Shown: positions 50,416 to 59,903, numbered from the stretch's first letter. The stretch is DNA of 64,000 nucleotides from Eupransor demetentiae (GCF_963930865.1 NZ_CAWVOH010000001.1:558001-622000); one strand, 5' to 3'. The notes: generated by a model from the sequence alone, not told the origin. Made by a program: numbers and translations.

Positions 50416-51447
50416 CTAAACATATTCTGTCATCTTTTGGGTCAGTGCCTGACCAAAAGCATTTAATAACAAAGCGTATCTCGAGTACGGCATCCGAATT
50501 GGCCCGACAAGAGCCAAAATACCGTTTGCATGTCCTCGAATTCCAAAACGGGTCGATAACATGCTGTAAGAATCCAGTAGTGGTTCCCCGATTTCAGCAC
50601 CGATGCGAATGGCAACCGGCTTGCTTTCGTGAGGAATCAACTGCAAGACCTTCTGTGGCGAGTCAAATAGTTCAAGCAAACGGCGCATCTGCGTCGTATC
50701 CTTAAACTCTTGCTCCCCACTCTCCAGAATGTTGAGGCGACCACCAAGGTGAACCTTCTGCTGGACCGAACGGTACAGCACCTCGCCAAAGAGTTGTAGG
50801 AAGGCCGCTGGACTTTGAATTACTCGTGCAAGCTGCACAGGCAGCTTACCCGAATCCATCATATCCAGGACCTCGCTGACGCTGCGACCAACCATTTGTA
50901 AGTTGATGTAGGTCACCATGCCTTCCAGCGAAGCAACAGTCAAACCCTTCGGTAATTTGAAAGTTTGACTCGTCACCTTACCATCACTGGTTACCAGAAT
51001 AGCAATCAACTGACTGCCTTCCAGCGGAATCAGTTGGAAGGAGGAAATCTTCAAGTCTGGATCGACTGGCTTAATAATAAGGGCCGTCATCCCGGTTAAG
51101 TCCGCCAAACGACGGGCCGTTTCCGATAGCATGTCGTCAACTTCGTGGAAGTTGCCTTGGATACTATTAAGTAACTTGTTAACTTCATCTTCCGTGACTG
51201 TCCGCGAAACCATGAGATGGTCGAGGTAGTAGCGATAACCATATGGTGAAGGTACCCGCCCCGCCGAAGTATGTAACTTACGAATCAAGTCGGCATCTTC
51301 AAGCACTGCCATTTCATTGCGAATGGTGGCCGAAGACACCTTGATGTTCAATTCTTCCTGAAGACGTTTTGACCCAACCGCCTTAGCGGTCTGAGTGTAC
51401 TGATAAATAATGGCACCTAAGATCAACTTTTGTCGTTCAGTCAGCAT
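50416..51447 (-). CDS. hrcA: Heat-inducible transcription repressor HrcA
   Basis: A 343-residue repressor of class I heat-shock genes. N-terminal winged helix: LTERQKLILGAIIYQYTQTAKAVGSKRLQEEL (split residues 2-33) and SSATIRNEMAVLEDADLI. The remainder is the GAF-like dimerisation domain. It is first in its operon and controlled by its own targets, two CIRCE elements. Confidence 0.95.
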   Translation of the reverse strand: MLTERQKLILGAIIYQYTQTAKAVGSKRLQEELNIKVSSATIRNEMAVLEDADLIRKLHTSAGRVPSPYGYRYYLDHLMVSRTVTEDEVNKLLNSIQGNFHEVDDMLSETARRLADLTGMTALIIKPVDPDLKISSFQLIPLEGSQLIAILVTSDGKVTSQTFKLPKGLTVASLEGMVTYINLQMVGRSVSEVLDMMDSGKLPVQLARVIQSPAAFLQLFGEVLYRSVQQKVHLGGRLNILESGEQEFKDTTQMRRLLELFDSPQKVLQLIPHESKPVAIRIGAEIGEPLLDSYSMLSTRFGIRGHANGILALVGPIRMPYSRYALLLNAFGQALTQKMTEYV

Positions 51448-51469
51448 CCAGCAGTCACCCGCCTTTCAA

Positions 51470-51496
51470 TTAGCACTCTAAACTCTCAACTGCTAA
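51470..51496 (-). promoter_or_regulatory. CIRCE element 1 (HrcA operator)
   Basis: 27-bp inverted repeat; the plus strand reads TTAGCACTC, 9 bases, then AACTGCTAA. One half-site is perfect. It lies just downstream of the -10, near the transcription start of hrcA. Confidence 0.92.
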
Positions 51497-51501
51497 TAAC
51501 T

Positions 51502-51530
51502 ATATTATACAGGACCTTTTGGAAAATGCA
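51502..51530 (-). promoter_or_regulatory. Promoter of the hrcA operon
   Basis: Minus-strand -35 TTGCAT and -10 TATAAT (within 51503-51508) with a 16 bp spacer, between the two CIRCE elements. Confidence 0.65.
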
Positions 51531-51537
51531 AACCCTT

Positions 51538-51564
51538 TTAGCACTCTTTTTTACAGACTGCTAA
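51538..51564 (-). promoter_or_regulatory. CIRCE element 2
   Basis: TTAGCACTC, 9 bases, then GACTGCTAA on the plus strand; upstream of the -35 and abutting the ribF terminator. Confidence 0.85.
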
Positions 51565-51596
51565 AAAAGCATTTAACCAAAGGTTAAATGCTTTTA
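51564..51596 (-). terminator. Terminator overlapping the end of ribF
   Basis: Arms AAAGCATTTAACC and GGTTAAATGCTTT with a T run; the ribF stop is inside. Confidence 0.85.
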
Positions 51597-52528
51597 AAAT
51601 AGTTTCGCGTGGCCTGTCGGTCCGCTTTTAATTGTTCAATCAAGGCCGATGCACCGTCGAAACGGACTTCCCCGCGGAGATGTTGGCACCACTCAACCTC
51701 GATGTTTTCGCCATAAACGGCTTGATTAAAATCTAAAATATTAATTTCAACGGTAATGGGTCGGTTAGCGCCAAAAGTAACGTTACGACCAATTGAAGCC
51801 ATGCCGATGTGCCACTGACCCGCAATCTTGACCCGCACAGCATAGACGCCGATGGCCGGTAACCACTGTTGCTCAGGAGTCAGCACATTGACCGTTGGAA
51901 AGCCCAGTGTCCGTCCCCGCGCATCGCCGTGGACAATCAAACCAGTTGTCCGGTGGAAGCGGCCCAGCTGTTCGCGAACGGTTTTTAAGTCCCCTGCACC
52001 GAGCGCTTGGCGAACCCTTGTAGAAGAAAACTTTTCACCCTGTTCTTCTAAAGCGGGGACAGTAAGAGTGGCAAAACGCCCTCGTGCATAGACGGCCAAA
52101 TGGTCCATATCAGCCGCCTCATCTGGACCGCCATATTGGTGATCAAAGCCAGCCACCACTTCACTCGGGTGAAGCTTCATCAACACTTGATCAACAAAGC
52201 TTTGGGCCGACAGCGCGGCGAGTGCCGAAGTCAGCTGCAAAACATAAAGCCGGCGAACCCCCATTTTTTCCATTAAAGCCGACTTTTGCTTAATCGGTGT
52301 CAAATAACGGATTGGATAGTCCATTTTTTCAAAAACGGCGGCAGGATAAGGATAGTAGGTTAAAACCGCTAATTCCTCGCCCCGCTTTTCAGCAGCCAAA
52401 CGAGCTTGTTCGATAACTGCCTGATGCCCGTGGTGAACGCCATCAAAAAAGCCCATGGCAAGAACCTGCTTTGGGGCTTGAAGATCTTCTTTAATTGGAT
52501 AATGTAAGGGTATAATTTCGACGGTCAT
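51584..52528 (-). CDS. ribF: Bifunctional riboflavin kinase/FMN adenylyltransferase
   Basis: A 314-residue enzyme converting riboflavin to FMN and FAD. N-terminal adenylyltransferase: MGFFDGVHHGHQAVI (about residues 24-38) and ISSTRVR-like FSSTRVRQAL. C-terminal kinase: GRTLGFPTVNV. The ATG at 52528 overlaps the truB stop (ATGA) and has no own Shine-Dalgarno, so translation is coupled. Fits the FMN-controlled ribU elsewhere in the window. Confidence 0.94.
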   Translation of the reverse strand: MTVEIIPLHYPIKEDLQAPKQVLAMGFFDGVHHGHQAVIEQARLAAEKRGEELAVLTYYPYPAAVFEKMDYPIRYLTPIKQKSALMEKMGVRRLYVLQLTSALAALSAQSFVDQVLMKLHPSEVVAGFDHQYGGPDEAADMDHLAVYARGRFATLTVPALEEQGEKFSSTRVRQALGAGDLKTVREQLGRFHRTTGLIVHGDARGRTLGFPTVNVLTPEQQWLPAIGVYAVRVKIAGQWHIGMASIGRNVTFGANRPITVEINILDFNQAVYGENIEVEWCQHLRGEVRFDGASALIEQLKADRQATRNYFKSI

Positions 52529-53439
52529 GATTGATTGGAAAATACATAGCGTGAGACCCAACAGTCTCGTTCAGAATCAAATTGATATACCAATTTTAAT
52601 TCACCTTGGTAGTACAAAGCAAGGTAACCCGCATCATTGGGTGCCCATTGCCGGGGTGAAATCTTTTGACCATTGGAAACCGCAAACCATTCTTCTTGCG
52701 TCAGTTCCTTTTTCGGCCAGGGCAAAATGTCGGCAATTGGGACAACCTTTTTCATAATTTCAGCCCGGTCCATCTCCATCAAAGTATCCAAATCCGTGCT
52801 TTCATCAAGAGAAAAACCTGAACCAGCCTGCCGCGTTAGAGCCGTCATCGTTGCGGGCCAATTCAATTTTTGACCGAGGTCGGAGGCCAAAGTACGAATA
52901 TAAGTCCCCTTTGACACCTTAGCTTCAAAAGTAAAACTTTCCAGGCCATCTTGCAGCTTCAAATCAGAGGTCCGTTTAAATTCGTAAATATGGGCCTTTC
53001 GCTCCGGAAGCGCCACCTTTTCGCCGGCGCGGGCATACTCGTAGAGGCGACGACCATTGACCTTAACCGCCGAGTACATGGGCGGAATTTGGATGATGTC
53101 GCCCGTCAAAGCCTGCATGCTTTGATCAATTTGTTCAGCAGAAAAAGCTTCGGTTAACAATTGCCTTTCGACAATTTCACCATCGGCATCCTGCGTTTCA
53201 GTGGAAAATCCCAAGGTAATCTCACCGGTGTAGGTTTTGGGATGAGCTTGAAGAAAGTCAATAAGCTTGGTTGCCCGTCCCAATGCAATAACCAAAACAC
53301 CGTCTACGTTGGGATCCAAGGTGCCGGCATGGCCGATTTTCTTTTGACCGATTACCCGACGCAAACGGGCCACAACACCAAAGGAGGTCATCCCCTTTGG
53401 CTTGTTGACGACCAAGATACCATCAATATTTTCGCTCAT
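52525..53439 (-). CDS. truB: tRNA pseudouridine(55) synthase TruB
   Basis: A 304-residue enzyme making pseudouridine 55 in the tRNA T loop. N-terminal GILVVNKPKGMTSFGVV, catalytic KIGHAGTLDPNVDGVLVI (Asp in GTLDP, near residue 42) and YSAVKVNGRRLYEYAR. It overlaps the aminotransferase and ribF genes, forming a three-gene unit. Confidence 0.95.
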   Translation of the reverse strand: MSENIDGILVVNKPKGMTSFGVVARLRRVIGQKKIGHAGTLDPNVDGVLVIALGRATKLIDFLQAHPKTYTGEITLGFSTETQDADGEIVERQLLTEAFSAEQIDQSMQALTGDIIQIPPMYSAVKVNGRRLYEYARAGEKVALPERKAHIYEFKRTSDLKLQDGLESFTFEAKVSKGTYIRTLASDLGQKLNWPATMTALTRQAGSGFSLDESTDLDTLMEMDRAEIMKKVVPIADILPWPKKELTQEEWFAVSNGQKISPRQWAPNDAGYLALYYQGELKLVYQFDSERDCWVSRYVFSNQS

Positions 53440-54614
53440 TGCTGCTCCTTTAAGTAAGTGCTTAGGCGGCGCAAGCCCTCTTCTAGCGTTTGGTCATCGG
53501 CCGCATAGGACAAACGGACGTAAGCCTTAGCCGATGGCAAATCCGAAAAGCCTTCGCCAGGAATCAAGGCCACTTTAGCGTTCTCAGCCAAATCAAGAGC
53601 AAAGTCCCAACCATTTTGATTATATTGTGCTGGAATTTTGGCGAAGATGTAAAAGGCGCCCTGTGGGGAAATAATATCAAAACCGAGTTCTGACAAAACC
53701 TTAACGGCATAATCGCGACGCTTTTGGTAGGCAGCCCGCATATCTGCAATCACCTTGTCACCAGACTGCAAGGCAACCCGGGCAGCGTCCTGGATGAAGG
53801 TTGGTGTCGCAAAGGTCAAAGCGCCGTGGACCTTTTGCATTTCAGCGATAATGTCTTCTTCTCCCAGTAAGAAACCAACCCGATAGCCGGTCATGGCATG
53901 TGACTTGGACAAACCGTTGACCATAATCGTCTGGTCAGGCAGGATGGCAGCTAGTGAAACATGGTCACCAGAATAAGTGAGTTCCGAGTAGATTTCATCG
54001 GAAATAACCCAGAGCTTGTGTTTCTTGAATACTTCAGCCAAATCACGTAATTCCGCTTCAGTATATGTCACCCCCGTCGGATTATTGGGGTAGTTCATCA
54101 AAATCGCTTTAACGGGGCAGTCAGCCTGCGCCAAGGTCTCCTCAACCATGGCAGGGGTGAGCTTGAAGGCATTGGCAGATGTATCAATGGTTACCCGCTG
54201 GCCGTGGGCCAAAGTCAAAGAAGCAAAATATGAACCATAGGCCGGTTCCGGCACGAGCAAACCATCACCAGGTGTCAACAGGGTTTGGAAAATAACGTTA
54301 ATCGCTTCCGTCACACCGAGCGTAACAATGACGTTGTCAACACTGGGATAGTTCAAATGGTAGCGCTTGTTGAAGTAATCGAGCGCAACCTGACGGAGTT
54401 CCGTTTCCCCCTGGCTTTCCGCGTAGTGGGAACGGTCCGCTTTAATCGCCTTAATGGCTTCATCCTTAATGCTGTCGCTCACGCCAAAGCCCGGTTCACC
54501 AAAGGTTAATTGAACAATCCCAGGAATTTTGGAAACCTGGGCCTGAAAACCTAAAAGTTTATCGGGGGCCATCGTTTCGACCTGGGGGTTAATTTCTTGA
54601 ACAAAATGCTCCAT
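53436..54614 (-). CDS. Pyridoxal-phosphate aminotransferase, class I/II
   Basis: A 392-residue fold-type I aminotransferase. PLP-site features are VTLGVTEAINVIFQTL, NYPNNPTGVTY (Asn), VISDEIYSELTY (Asp, Tyr) and the Schiff-base Lys in GLSKSHAMTGYRVG (near residue 235). Sequence style fits aromatic/aspartate-type aminotransferases of lactobacilli; the amino-acid substrate is not certain. It has its own start region after the rbfA terminator and is coupled to truB. Confidence 0.87.
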   Translation of the reverse strand: MEHFVQEINPQVETMAPDKLLGFQAQVSKIPGIVQLTFGEPGFGVSDSIKDEAIKAIKADRSHYAESQGETELRQVALDYFNKRYHLNYPSVDNVIVTLGVTEAINVIFQTLLTPGDGLLVPEPAYGSYFASLTLAHGQRVTIDTSANAFKLTPAMVEETLAQADCPVKAILMNYPNNPTGVTYTEAELRDLAEVFKKHKLWVISDEIYSELTYSGDHVSLAAILPDQTIMVNGLSKSHAMTGYRVGFLLGEEDIIAEMQKVHGALTFATPTFIQDAARVALQSGDKVIADMRAAYQKRRDYAVKVLSELGFDIISPQGAFYIFAKIPAQYNQNGWDFALDLAENAKVALIPGEGFSDLPSAKAYVRLSYAADDQTLEEGLRRLSTYLKEQQ

Positions 54615-54739
54615 ATTGCTGTGACTCCTTTGCCCGACCGGGCTCGTGCTTAAACTATTAACAGCATAAGCTTATATTGAAGATAAGTAAAACTCATTTT
54701 TTTCAATTTAAGATGATTTTCATTCAACTAATAGCAAGA

Positions 54740-54771
54740 TAAAAAGGCCATCCAAACGGATAGCCTTTTTG
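54740..54771 (-). terminator. Terminator after rbfA
   Basis: Arms AAAAGGCTATCC and GGATGGCCTTTTT on the minus strand; ends the rimP-nusA-infB-rbfA operon. Confidence 0.88.
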
Positions 54772-54773
54772 TC

Positions 54774-55127
54774 TTAATCTTTTTTGTGAAGTTGGCGGAT
54801 TAGTGCTTCAATATGATCACCATATTGAATGGAGTTATCCAATTCAAAACGCAGTTCCGGAATCTTGTAAACCGTCAAACGGCTGCCCAATTCCTTACGA
54901 ATCAAACCGGATGCTGCTTCCAATCCTTCCGCAACCTTCTTTTGATCGCTGGCCTTATCACTCAACAAAGAGTAATAAATCGTAGCAATTTGAAGATCGC
55001 CAGAAACTTCAACGCTGGTAATCGTAACATCTTGTAAACGGGGATCATTGATCCTTTTCAACAAGATTTCAGCGACATCGCGTTGAATTTCTTGTGCCAA
55101 ACGACCGGCGCGTTGTGCATTTGCCAT
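54774..55127 (-). CDS. rbfA: Ribosome-binding factor A
   Basis: A 117-residue KH-fold protein of 16S rRNA maturation (RAGRLAQEIQRDVAEILLKRINDPRLQDVTITSVEVS region, residues about 6-42; AASGLIRKELGSRLTVYKIPELRF near 89). Last gene of the operon. Confidence 0.95.
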   Translation of the reverse strand: MANAQRAGRLAQEIQRDVAEILLKRINDPRLQDVTITSVEVSGDLQIATIYYSLLSDKASDQKKVAEGLEAASGLIRKELGSRLTVYKIPELRFELDNSIQYGDHIEALIRQLHKKD

Positions 55128-55150
55128 ACTTAGTCCCCTTTCAAAATCAA

Positions 55151-57583
55151 TTACTTAGGCTTAACTTCTTCCATGACATAAGCTTCGGCGGTATCACCAG
55201 GCTTGATATCATTGAACTTTTGGACAGTGAATCCGAATTCATAACCCATCTTCACTTCGTTAACGGAATCCTTACCGCGTTGCAAGGAAGCCAATTCGCC
55301 TTCGTAAACAACCGTACCATCGCGAATGATACGAACCTTTGAATCACGAGTAATCTTACCGTCTTCAACAGAAGCACCGGCAATCGTTCCAACCTTTGAG
55401 AACTTGAAGAGTTCCTTGACCACAACGTGGCCAATAATCTTTTCTTCGTAAACAGGTTCAAGCTGGCCCTTCATGGCCGCCGTCACATCATCAATGGCGT
55501 TATAAATGACGTTGTAGAAACGCATGTCGACATTGTCGTTATCGGCTTGGCTACGAGCAAATGGCGTAGGACGAACGTTAAAGCCAATGATAATGGCACC
55601 AGAGGCTTCCGCCAAAGAAACATCTGATTCATTGATGGCACCAACGGCCGTGTGAATCAAATCAACACGAACACCGTCGACTTCAATCTTCTTCAAGGAA
55701 CCAGCCAAGGCTTCAACAGAACCTTGCACATCGGCCTTAACAATGATTGGCACCGTCTTCATTGCCTTTTCAGCCATGGTGTTGAACAAAGTGTCCAAAG
55801 TAACGACTGAACCAGCGTTACGAACTTCTTCACGAGCACGCTTTGCACGTTCCTCACCAGCCGCACGGGCAGTCTTTTCGTCGGCCATGACGATGAAGCG
55901 ATCACCGGCCTGTGGTACATCGTTAATACCCGTAATTTGAACAGGCGTTGCAGGCGTTGCTTCTTCGATGTCTTGACCGCTGGCGTTGTTCATTGTACGA
56001 ACACGTCCATAGGTATTTCCAACAACGATTGGATCTCCAATGTGCATGGTTCCTTGTTGAACCAAAACAGTGGCAACAGGTCCACGACCCTTATCCAAAC
56101 GAGCTTCAACAACCGTTCCACGAGCAGGGATCTTAGGATCAGCCTTCAATTCCAAAACGTCGGCTTCAAGCAAAATCATTTCAAGCAATTGATCAACATT
56201 TTGACCAAACTTAGCTGAAATCTTAACGAAGATGGTGTCACCACCGTACTCCTCAGGCACAAGGTCGTAAGCCATCAATTGGTTCATCACGTTTTCAGGC
56301 TGTGCACCTGGCTTATCAATCTTGTTAACCGCCACAATAATCGGCGTACCAGCCGCCTTGGCGTGGTTAATGGCTTCAATCGTCTGAGGCATAACCCCAT
56401 CATCAGCCGCCACAACCAAAATGGTAATGTCGGTAATGTTGGCACCACGAGCACGCATTTCAGTAAAGGCCGCGTGACCTGGAGTATCCAAGAAGGTAAT
56501 CAAACGGCCGTCCAAACGAGCCTGGTAAGCACCAATGTGCTGGGTGATTCCACCGGCTTCGCCTTCGGTCACGTGTGACTTACGCAAGTAATCCAAAAGG
56601 GTCGTCTTTCCGTGATCGACGTGACCCATGATGGTAACAACGGGTGGACGAGCAACCAAGTCTTCCGGCTTGATGTCGTCTTCGTCAAAGAAGCGGTCGA
56701 TATCGGCCACATCTTCTTCTTCCTTCATCTTGGCGTCAATGTCATAATCAGCCGCCAAAATTTCGATGGTGTCGGCATCCAAAGACTGGTTTTGGTTGGT
56801 TACAATTCCCAACAAGAAGAGCTTCTTGATGATTTCAGAAGCGTCACGGTGCAAAAGCTTTGCCAAATCCTGGACGTTCATTCCTTCACGGTATTCCAAA
56901 ACTTCTGGCAATGGCTGTTCCTTACGAACTGTTACTGGCTTCTTAGGCGCTTGCTTTGCCGCAATACGACGGGACTTCTTTGAACCATGCGGACGATCGT
57001 TACGACGAGGCGTCTGCTGACCAGTTCCGTTCGTGTTACGCTTGCGCGTGTTGTTGCGAGCGGAGTTGTTTCCAGAAGCTAGAGCGCCACCAAAACGACC
57101 GGGACCCTTCTTACCTTCATTGTTACTCGTCTTAGGAGCAGCAGTGCTTGCCGCAGCCTTTGGCTTAGCAGGCGCAGCCTTGGCCTGATTCTTAGCGGCA
57201 GCTGCTTTCTTATTCTCGTTGACATACTCTTTCAAGCTGTCATCCTTCTTGGCAGAATAATTAATCTGGCCTTCACGAGGCTTCGTTGACCAACTCTTCT
57301 TTTCGCGAACCATGGGACGACCACTCGTTGGTGTCATCGAGTTATTTGGACGTTCGCGGCGGCGACCATTTTGGTTGTTGCCACGAGGTCCATTTGATGA
57401 AGCACCTTCACGCTTTGGACGTGCTGGACGGCTATGTGAGGCGGTGTTAGAAGGGTTACGAACGGCCCCTTCTGAAAGCTTAGCGGCATGACGTCGCTGT
57501 GAAGCTGGTAATTCCTTACGTTCAGGAACAGCTTGTTTACGTGCTGGACGCTTTGAATTCGAGAACTTTTGATCTTCTGTCAT
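55151..57583 (-). CDS. infB: Translation initiation factor IF-2
   Basis: An 810-residue GTPase placing fMet-tRNA on the ribosome. A long basic, Asn/Arg/Ala-rich low-complexity N-terminus (about 1-225) precedes the IF2_N domain (LPEVLEYREGMNVQDLAKLLHRD) and the G domain: GHVDHGKTTLLDYLR (near 323), DTPGHAAFTEMRARG and NKIDKP. Domains II-IV follow. The ATG overlaps the ylxQ stop (TAATG). Confidence 0.97.
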   Translation of the reverse strand: MTEDQKFSNSKRPARKQAVPERKELPASQRRHAAKLSEGAVRNPSNTASHSRPARPKREGASSNGPRGNNQNGRRRERPNNSMTPTSGRPMVREKKSWSTKPREGQINYSAKKDDSLKEYVNENKKAAAAKNQAKAAPAKPKAAASTAAPKTSNNEGKKGPGRFGGALASGNNSARNNTRKRNTNGTGQQTPRRNDRPHGSKKSRRIAAKQAPKKPVTVRKEQPLPEVLEYREGMNVQDLAKLLHRDASEIIKKLFLLGIVTNQNQSLDADTIEILAADYDIDAKMKEEEDVADIDRFFDEDDIKPEDLVARPPVVTIMGHVDHGKTTLLDYLRKSHVTEGEAGGITQHIGAYQARLDGRLITFLDTPGHAAFTEMRARGANITDITILVVAADDGVMPQTIEAINHAKAAGTPIIVAVNKIDKPGAQPENVMNQLMAYDLVPEEYGGDTIFVKISAKFGQNVDQLLEMILLEADVLELKADPKIPARGTVVEARLDKGRGPVATVLVQQGTMHIGDPIVVGNTYGRVRTMNNASGQDIEEATPATPVQITGINDVPQAGDRFIVMADEKTARAAGEERAKRAREEVRNAGSVVTLDTLFNTMAEKAMKTVPIIVKADVQGSVEALAGSLKKIEVDGVRVDLIHTAVGAINESDVSLAEASGAIIIGFNVRPTPFARSQADNDNVDMRFYNVIYNAIDDVTAAMKGQLEPVYEEKIIGHVVVKELFKFSKVGTIAGASVEDGKITRDSKVRIIRDGTVVYEGELASLQRGKDSVNEVKMGYEFGFTVQKFNDIKPGDTAEAYVMEEVKPK

Positions 57584-57903
57584 TAATTGCGCTCCTTTTC
57601 TTCTAATAATAATTGTTTAATTTTGCGACTAAAGCCACGGTCGTTAATGCCAAAGACACTGCGGTTAACGCCGAGTGCCTGTGTTAATTCTGCGCGGGAA
57701 AAATCCTGGTTAAAAGCAACTTGATAAAAAGTCGTTTTATCCTGGAATTTCTTAGCCTGACTGACGCCTCCATCCGAAGGGAAAAAGACGAGCTGGACCT
57801 TGTTTTGCCGAATGGCATCTAAAGTCGGTCCACTACCTAAAACTAGTTTACCAGCCTTTTGGGCTAATCCAAATAAATTAAGAATTTGCTTTTTGGGCTC
57901 CAT
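57583..57903 (-). CDS. L7Ae-family ribosomal protein YlxQ
   Basis: A 106-residue L7Ae/L30e/Gadd45-fold RNA-binding protein (ILNLFGLAQKAGKLVLGSGPTLDAIRQNKVQLVFFP). I chose ATG at 57903 (GGGAG upstream); the longer frame to 58065 only repeats the ylxR region out of frame. It overlaps ylxR by 26 bases in the usual nusA-ylxR-ylxQ-infB order. Its role is unclear. Confidence 0.88.
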   Translation of the reverse strand: MEPKKQILNLFGLAQKAGKLVLGSGPTLDAIRQNKVQLVFFPSDGGVSQAKKFQDKTTFYQVAFNQDFSRAELTQALGVNRSVFGINDRGFSRKIKQLLLEEKERN

Positions 57904-58192
57904 CGCCGAATAACTCCCGTCGTGCTTGCTGATGGTCAACATAGGCCAACAACTCGTCATAAAATTCTGCTGGCACTTCCTGGGAAAAAGCCTTATCAAA
58001 AACCTTTTTCTTACGGGCTGTTTCAGCAGTCTTAACATCGAGTGTGATGTAAGCACCCCGGCCATTCTTTTTGCCGGTCGGATCTAGTGAAACCTGTCCT
58101 TCTTTATCACGAACAACGCGCACTAAATCTTTTTTGGGGAACATTTCGCCACTGACAATATCCTTGCGCAGTGGAATCTTACGAGTTTTCAT
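57878..58192 (-). CDS. RNase P modulator/nucleic acid-binding protein YlxR (DUF448)
   Basis: A 104-residue YlxR-family protein (RKIPLRKDIVSGEMFPKKDLVRVVRDKEG, GRGAYITLDVKTAE). The family's GRGAY motif is present. Recent work links YlxR to RNase P in B. subtilis and other Firmicutes; here the call rests on family and context. Codes directly after nusA. Confidence 0.9.
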   Translation of the reverse strand: MKTRKIPLRKDIVSGEMFPKKDLVRVVRDKEGQVSLDPTGKKNGRGAYITLDVKTAETARKKKVFDKAFSQEVPAEFYDELLAYVDHQQARRELFGDGAQKANS

Positions 58193-58213
58193 CGTCGAGC
58201 TCCTTTCAAAAAC

Positions 58214-59407
58214 TTAGTCTTGAGATTCGTCAGAATCCTGTTCATGGTCAAATTCATGGGCCACTTCTTCGGCTGCCAAAGCACCGTCAACATCGTCATC
58301 GGCGAGATCTTCAGCAACGACTTCATCAGCCTGTTCTTCACCCTGGTTCTTCAACATCAAATCGCCAGCTTCGCTTTCAGACTTGATATCCACCTTGAAG
58401 CCAGTCAAACGAGCAGCCAAACGGGCGTTTTGTCCCTTCTTACCAATGGCCAGTGACAACTGGTCATCTGGAACAATAACCGTAACGGCATGGTCATTTT
58501 CAGGATCAAAGATAACGTCGGTCACTTCGGAAGGATTCAAAGCGTTGGCAATGTACTGAGCCTCATCTTCAACCCATTCCACAATGTCCATGTGTTCGCT
58601 GCCAAGTTCGTTGACAACGCTTTGCACACGGGCACCACGCTGACCAACCAAGGCACCAACAGGATCAAGATCAGGGTCATGCGTGTAAACGGCAATCTTA
58701 GAACGGTCGCCAGCTTCACGAGCAATACTTACAATTTCAACCGTTCCATCATAAACTTCAGGAACTTCTTGTTCAAACAAACGCTTAACCAAGTCCGGGG
58801 CAGTCCGTGATACAAAGATTTGCGGTCCCTTAGGGGCGTTATCCACCTTGGTAACCAAAACCTTAATGCGGTCGTGCATGCGGTAATGTTCATTTGGCAT
58901 CTGGTCGTTAGGGCCCATAACGGCTTCCTGCTTACCAGGCAACATTACATAAAGGAAACGACGATCTTGACGTTCCACTTCTCCAGTAATGATTTCGCCT
59001 TCGTAATCAATGAACTTGTTATATACAGCTTCACGACCAGCTTCACGCATCTTTTGGACGATAACCTGCTTGGCAGCTTGGGCAGCCATGCGGCCAAAGT
59101 CCTTGGGCGTAACGTCGAAACGGATTTCATCGCCAGGTTCGTAAGCCTTGTTGATCTTCAAGGCATCGGTCAAGGAAATTTCAGTGTCGGGATCAAGAAG
59201 ATCTTCATCCAAAACGACAACCTTGACCTGCTTGATGGTCATCTTGCCCTTCTTGTCATCGAAGGTCGCTTCAACGTTTTGGTTCGCGTTGTACTGCTTC
59301 TTGTAAGCGGCCTTCAAGGCATTTTCCAAAGCTTCGACAACCGTAGCTCGGTCAATTCCACGTTCAGCTTCTAAAGCATTCAGTGCGTCGACTAATTCTT
59401 TACTCAT
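58214..59407 (-). CDS. nusA: Transcription termination/antitermination protein NusA
   Basis: A 397-residue protein: N-terminal RNA polymerase-binding domain, S1 domain (ITGEVERQDRRFLYVMLPGKQEAVM, near residue 138), then two KH domains (VGALVGQRGARVQSVVNELGSE; LAIGKKGQNARLAARLTG). The C-terminal 40 residues are acidic. It lies in rimP-nusA-ylxR-ylxQ-infB-rbfA and may act on the terminator in its own leader. Confidence 0.96.
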   Translation of the reverse strand: MSKELVDALNALEAERGIDRATVVEALENALKAAYKKQYNANQNVEATFDDKKGKMTIKQVKVVVLDEDLLDPDTEISLTDALKINKAYEPGDEIRFDVTPKDFGRMAAQAAKQVIVQKMREAGREAVYNKFIDYEGEIITGEVERQDRRFLYVMLPGKQEAVMGPNDQMPNEHYRMHDRIKVLVTKVDNAPKGPQIFVSRTAPDLVKRLFEQEVPEVYDGTVEIVSIAREAGDRSKIAVYTHDPDLDPVGALVGQRGARVQSVVNELGSEHMDIVEWVEDEAQYIANALNPSEVTDVIFDPENDHAVTVIVPDDQLSLAIGKKGQNARLAARLTGFKVDIKSESEAGDLMLKNQGEEQADEVVAEDLADDDVDGALAAEEVAHEFDHEQDSDESQD

Positions 59408-59432
59408 ATTCTTTCTCCATTTTTAATATTCG

Positions 59433-59903
59433 TTAAAATTGGGTATTCAAGATTGCCTTGGCAATTTCGTCATACGAAAAGTGCTCTTGGCCCTTGCCAG
59501 TTTCGAGGTCGAGACCCTGATCATCTTGATTCAAAATCTTGCCTTCAAACTGCTTTTGGCCATCACGGGCAGCAAAGAGCGCCAACTTGATGGGCTCATC
59601 GGCTTCTTTGGACCAAGCGTAGTGCCAAGGTTCCTTCAAAGGCCGATCTGCTCCTGGTGAGGCAATATCTAGCATGTAAGCACCGGGCATTGGATCTGGA
59701 TCCGCTTCGTCCAAAGCTTCATTAACCAACTGGGTAAAATCAGTAATCTTATCCATGGTAATGGTTTCGTGGTCAGGCAAATCAATCAAAATCTGGACAA
59801 CCTTCCGGCCGCCACCCGATTGAACGGACAAATCCCACAATAGGAGATTCTCCTGCTTAACTAGAGGTTCGATTAGTGCTAACAAGCGATCTTTTGCTGG
59901 CAT
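59433..59903 (-). CDS. rimP: Ribosome maturation factor RimP
   Basis: A 156-residue 30S assembly factor with the RimP pattern: LLLWDLSVQSGGGRKVVQILID, AYMLDIASPGADRPLKEPWHY. AGAGAGGAGAATTTAGGGA precedes the ATG. First gene of its operon. Confidence 0.94.
   Translation of the reverse strand: MPAKDRLLALIEPLVKQENLLLWDLSVQSGGGRKVVQILIDLPDHETITMDKITDFTQLVNEALDEADPDPMPGAYMLDIASPGADRPLKEPWHYAWSKEADEPIKLALFAARDGQKQFEGKILNQDDQGLDLETGKGQEHFSYDEIAKAILNTQF

Noticed and set aside
57903..58065. Upstream extension of the YlxQ frame
   Set aside because: The extra residues are the ylxR region in a wrong frame; the ATG at 57903 has a suitable site.
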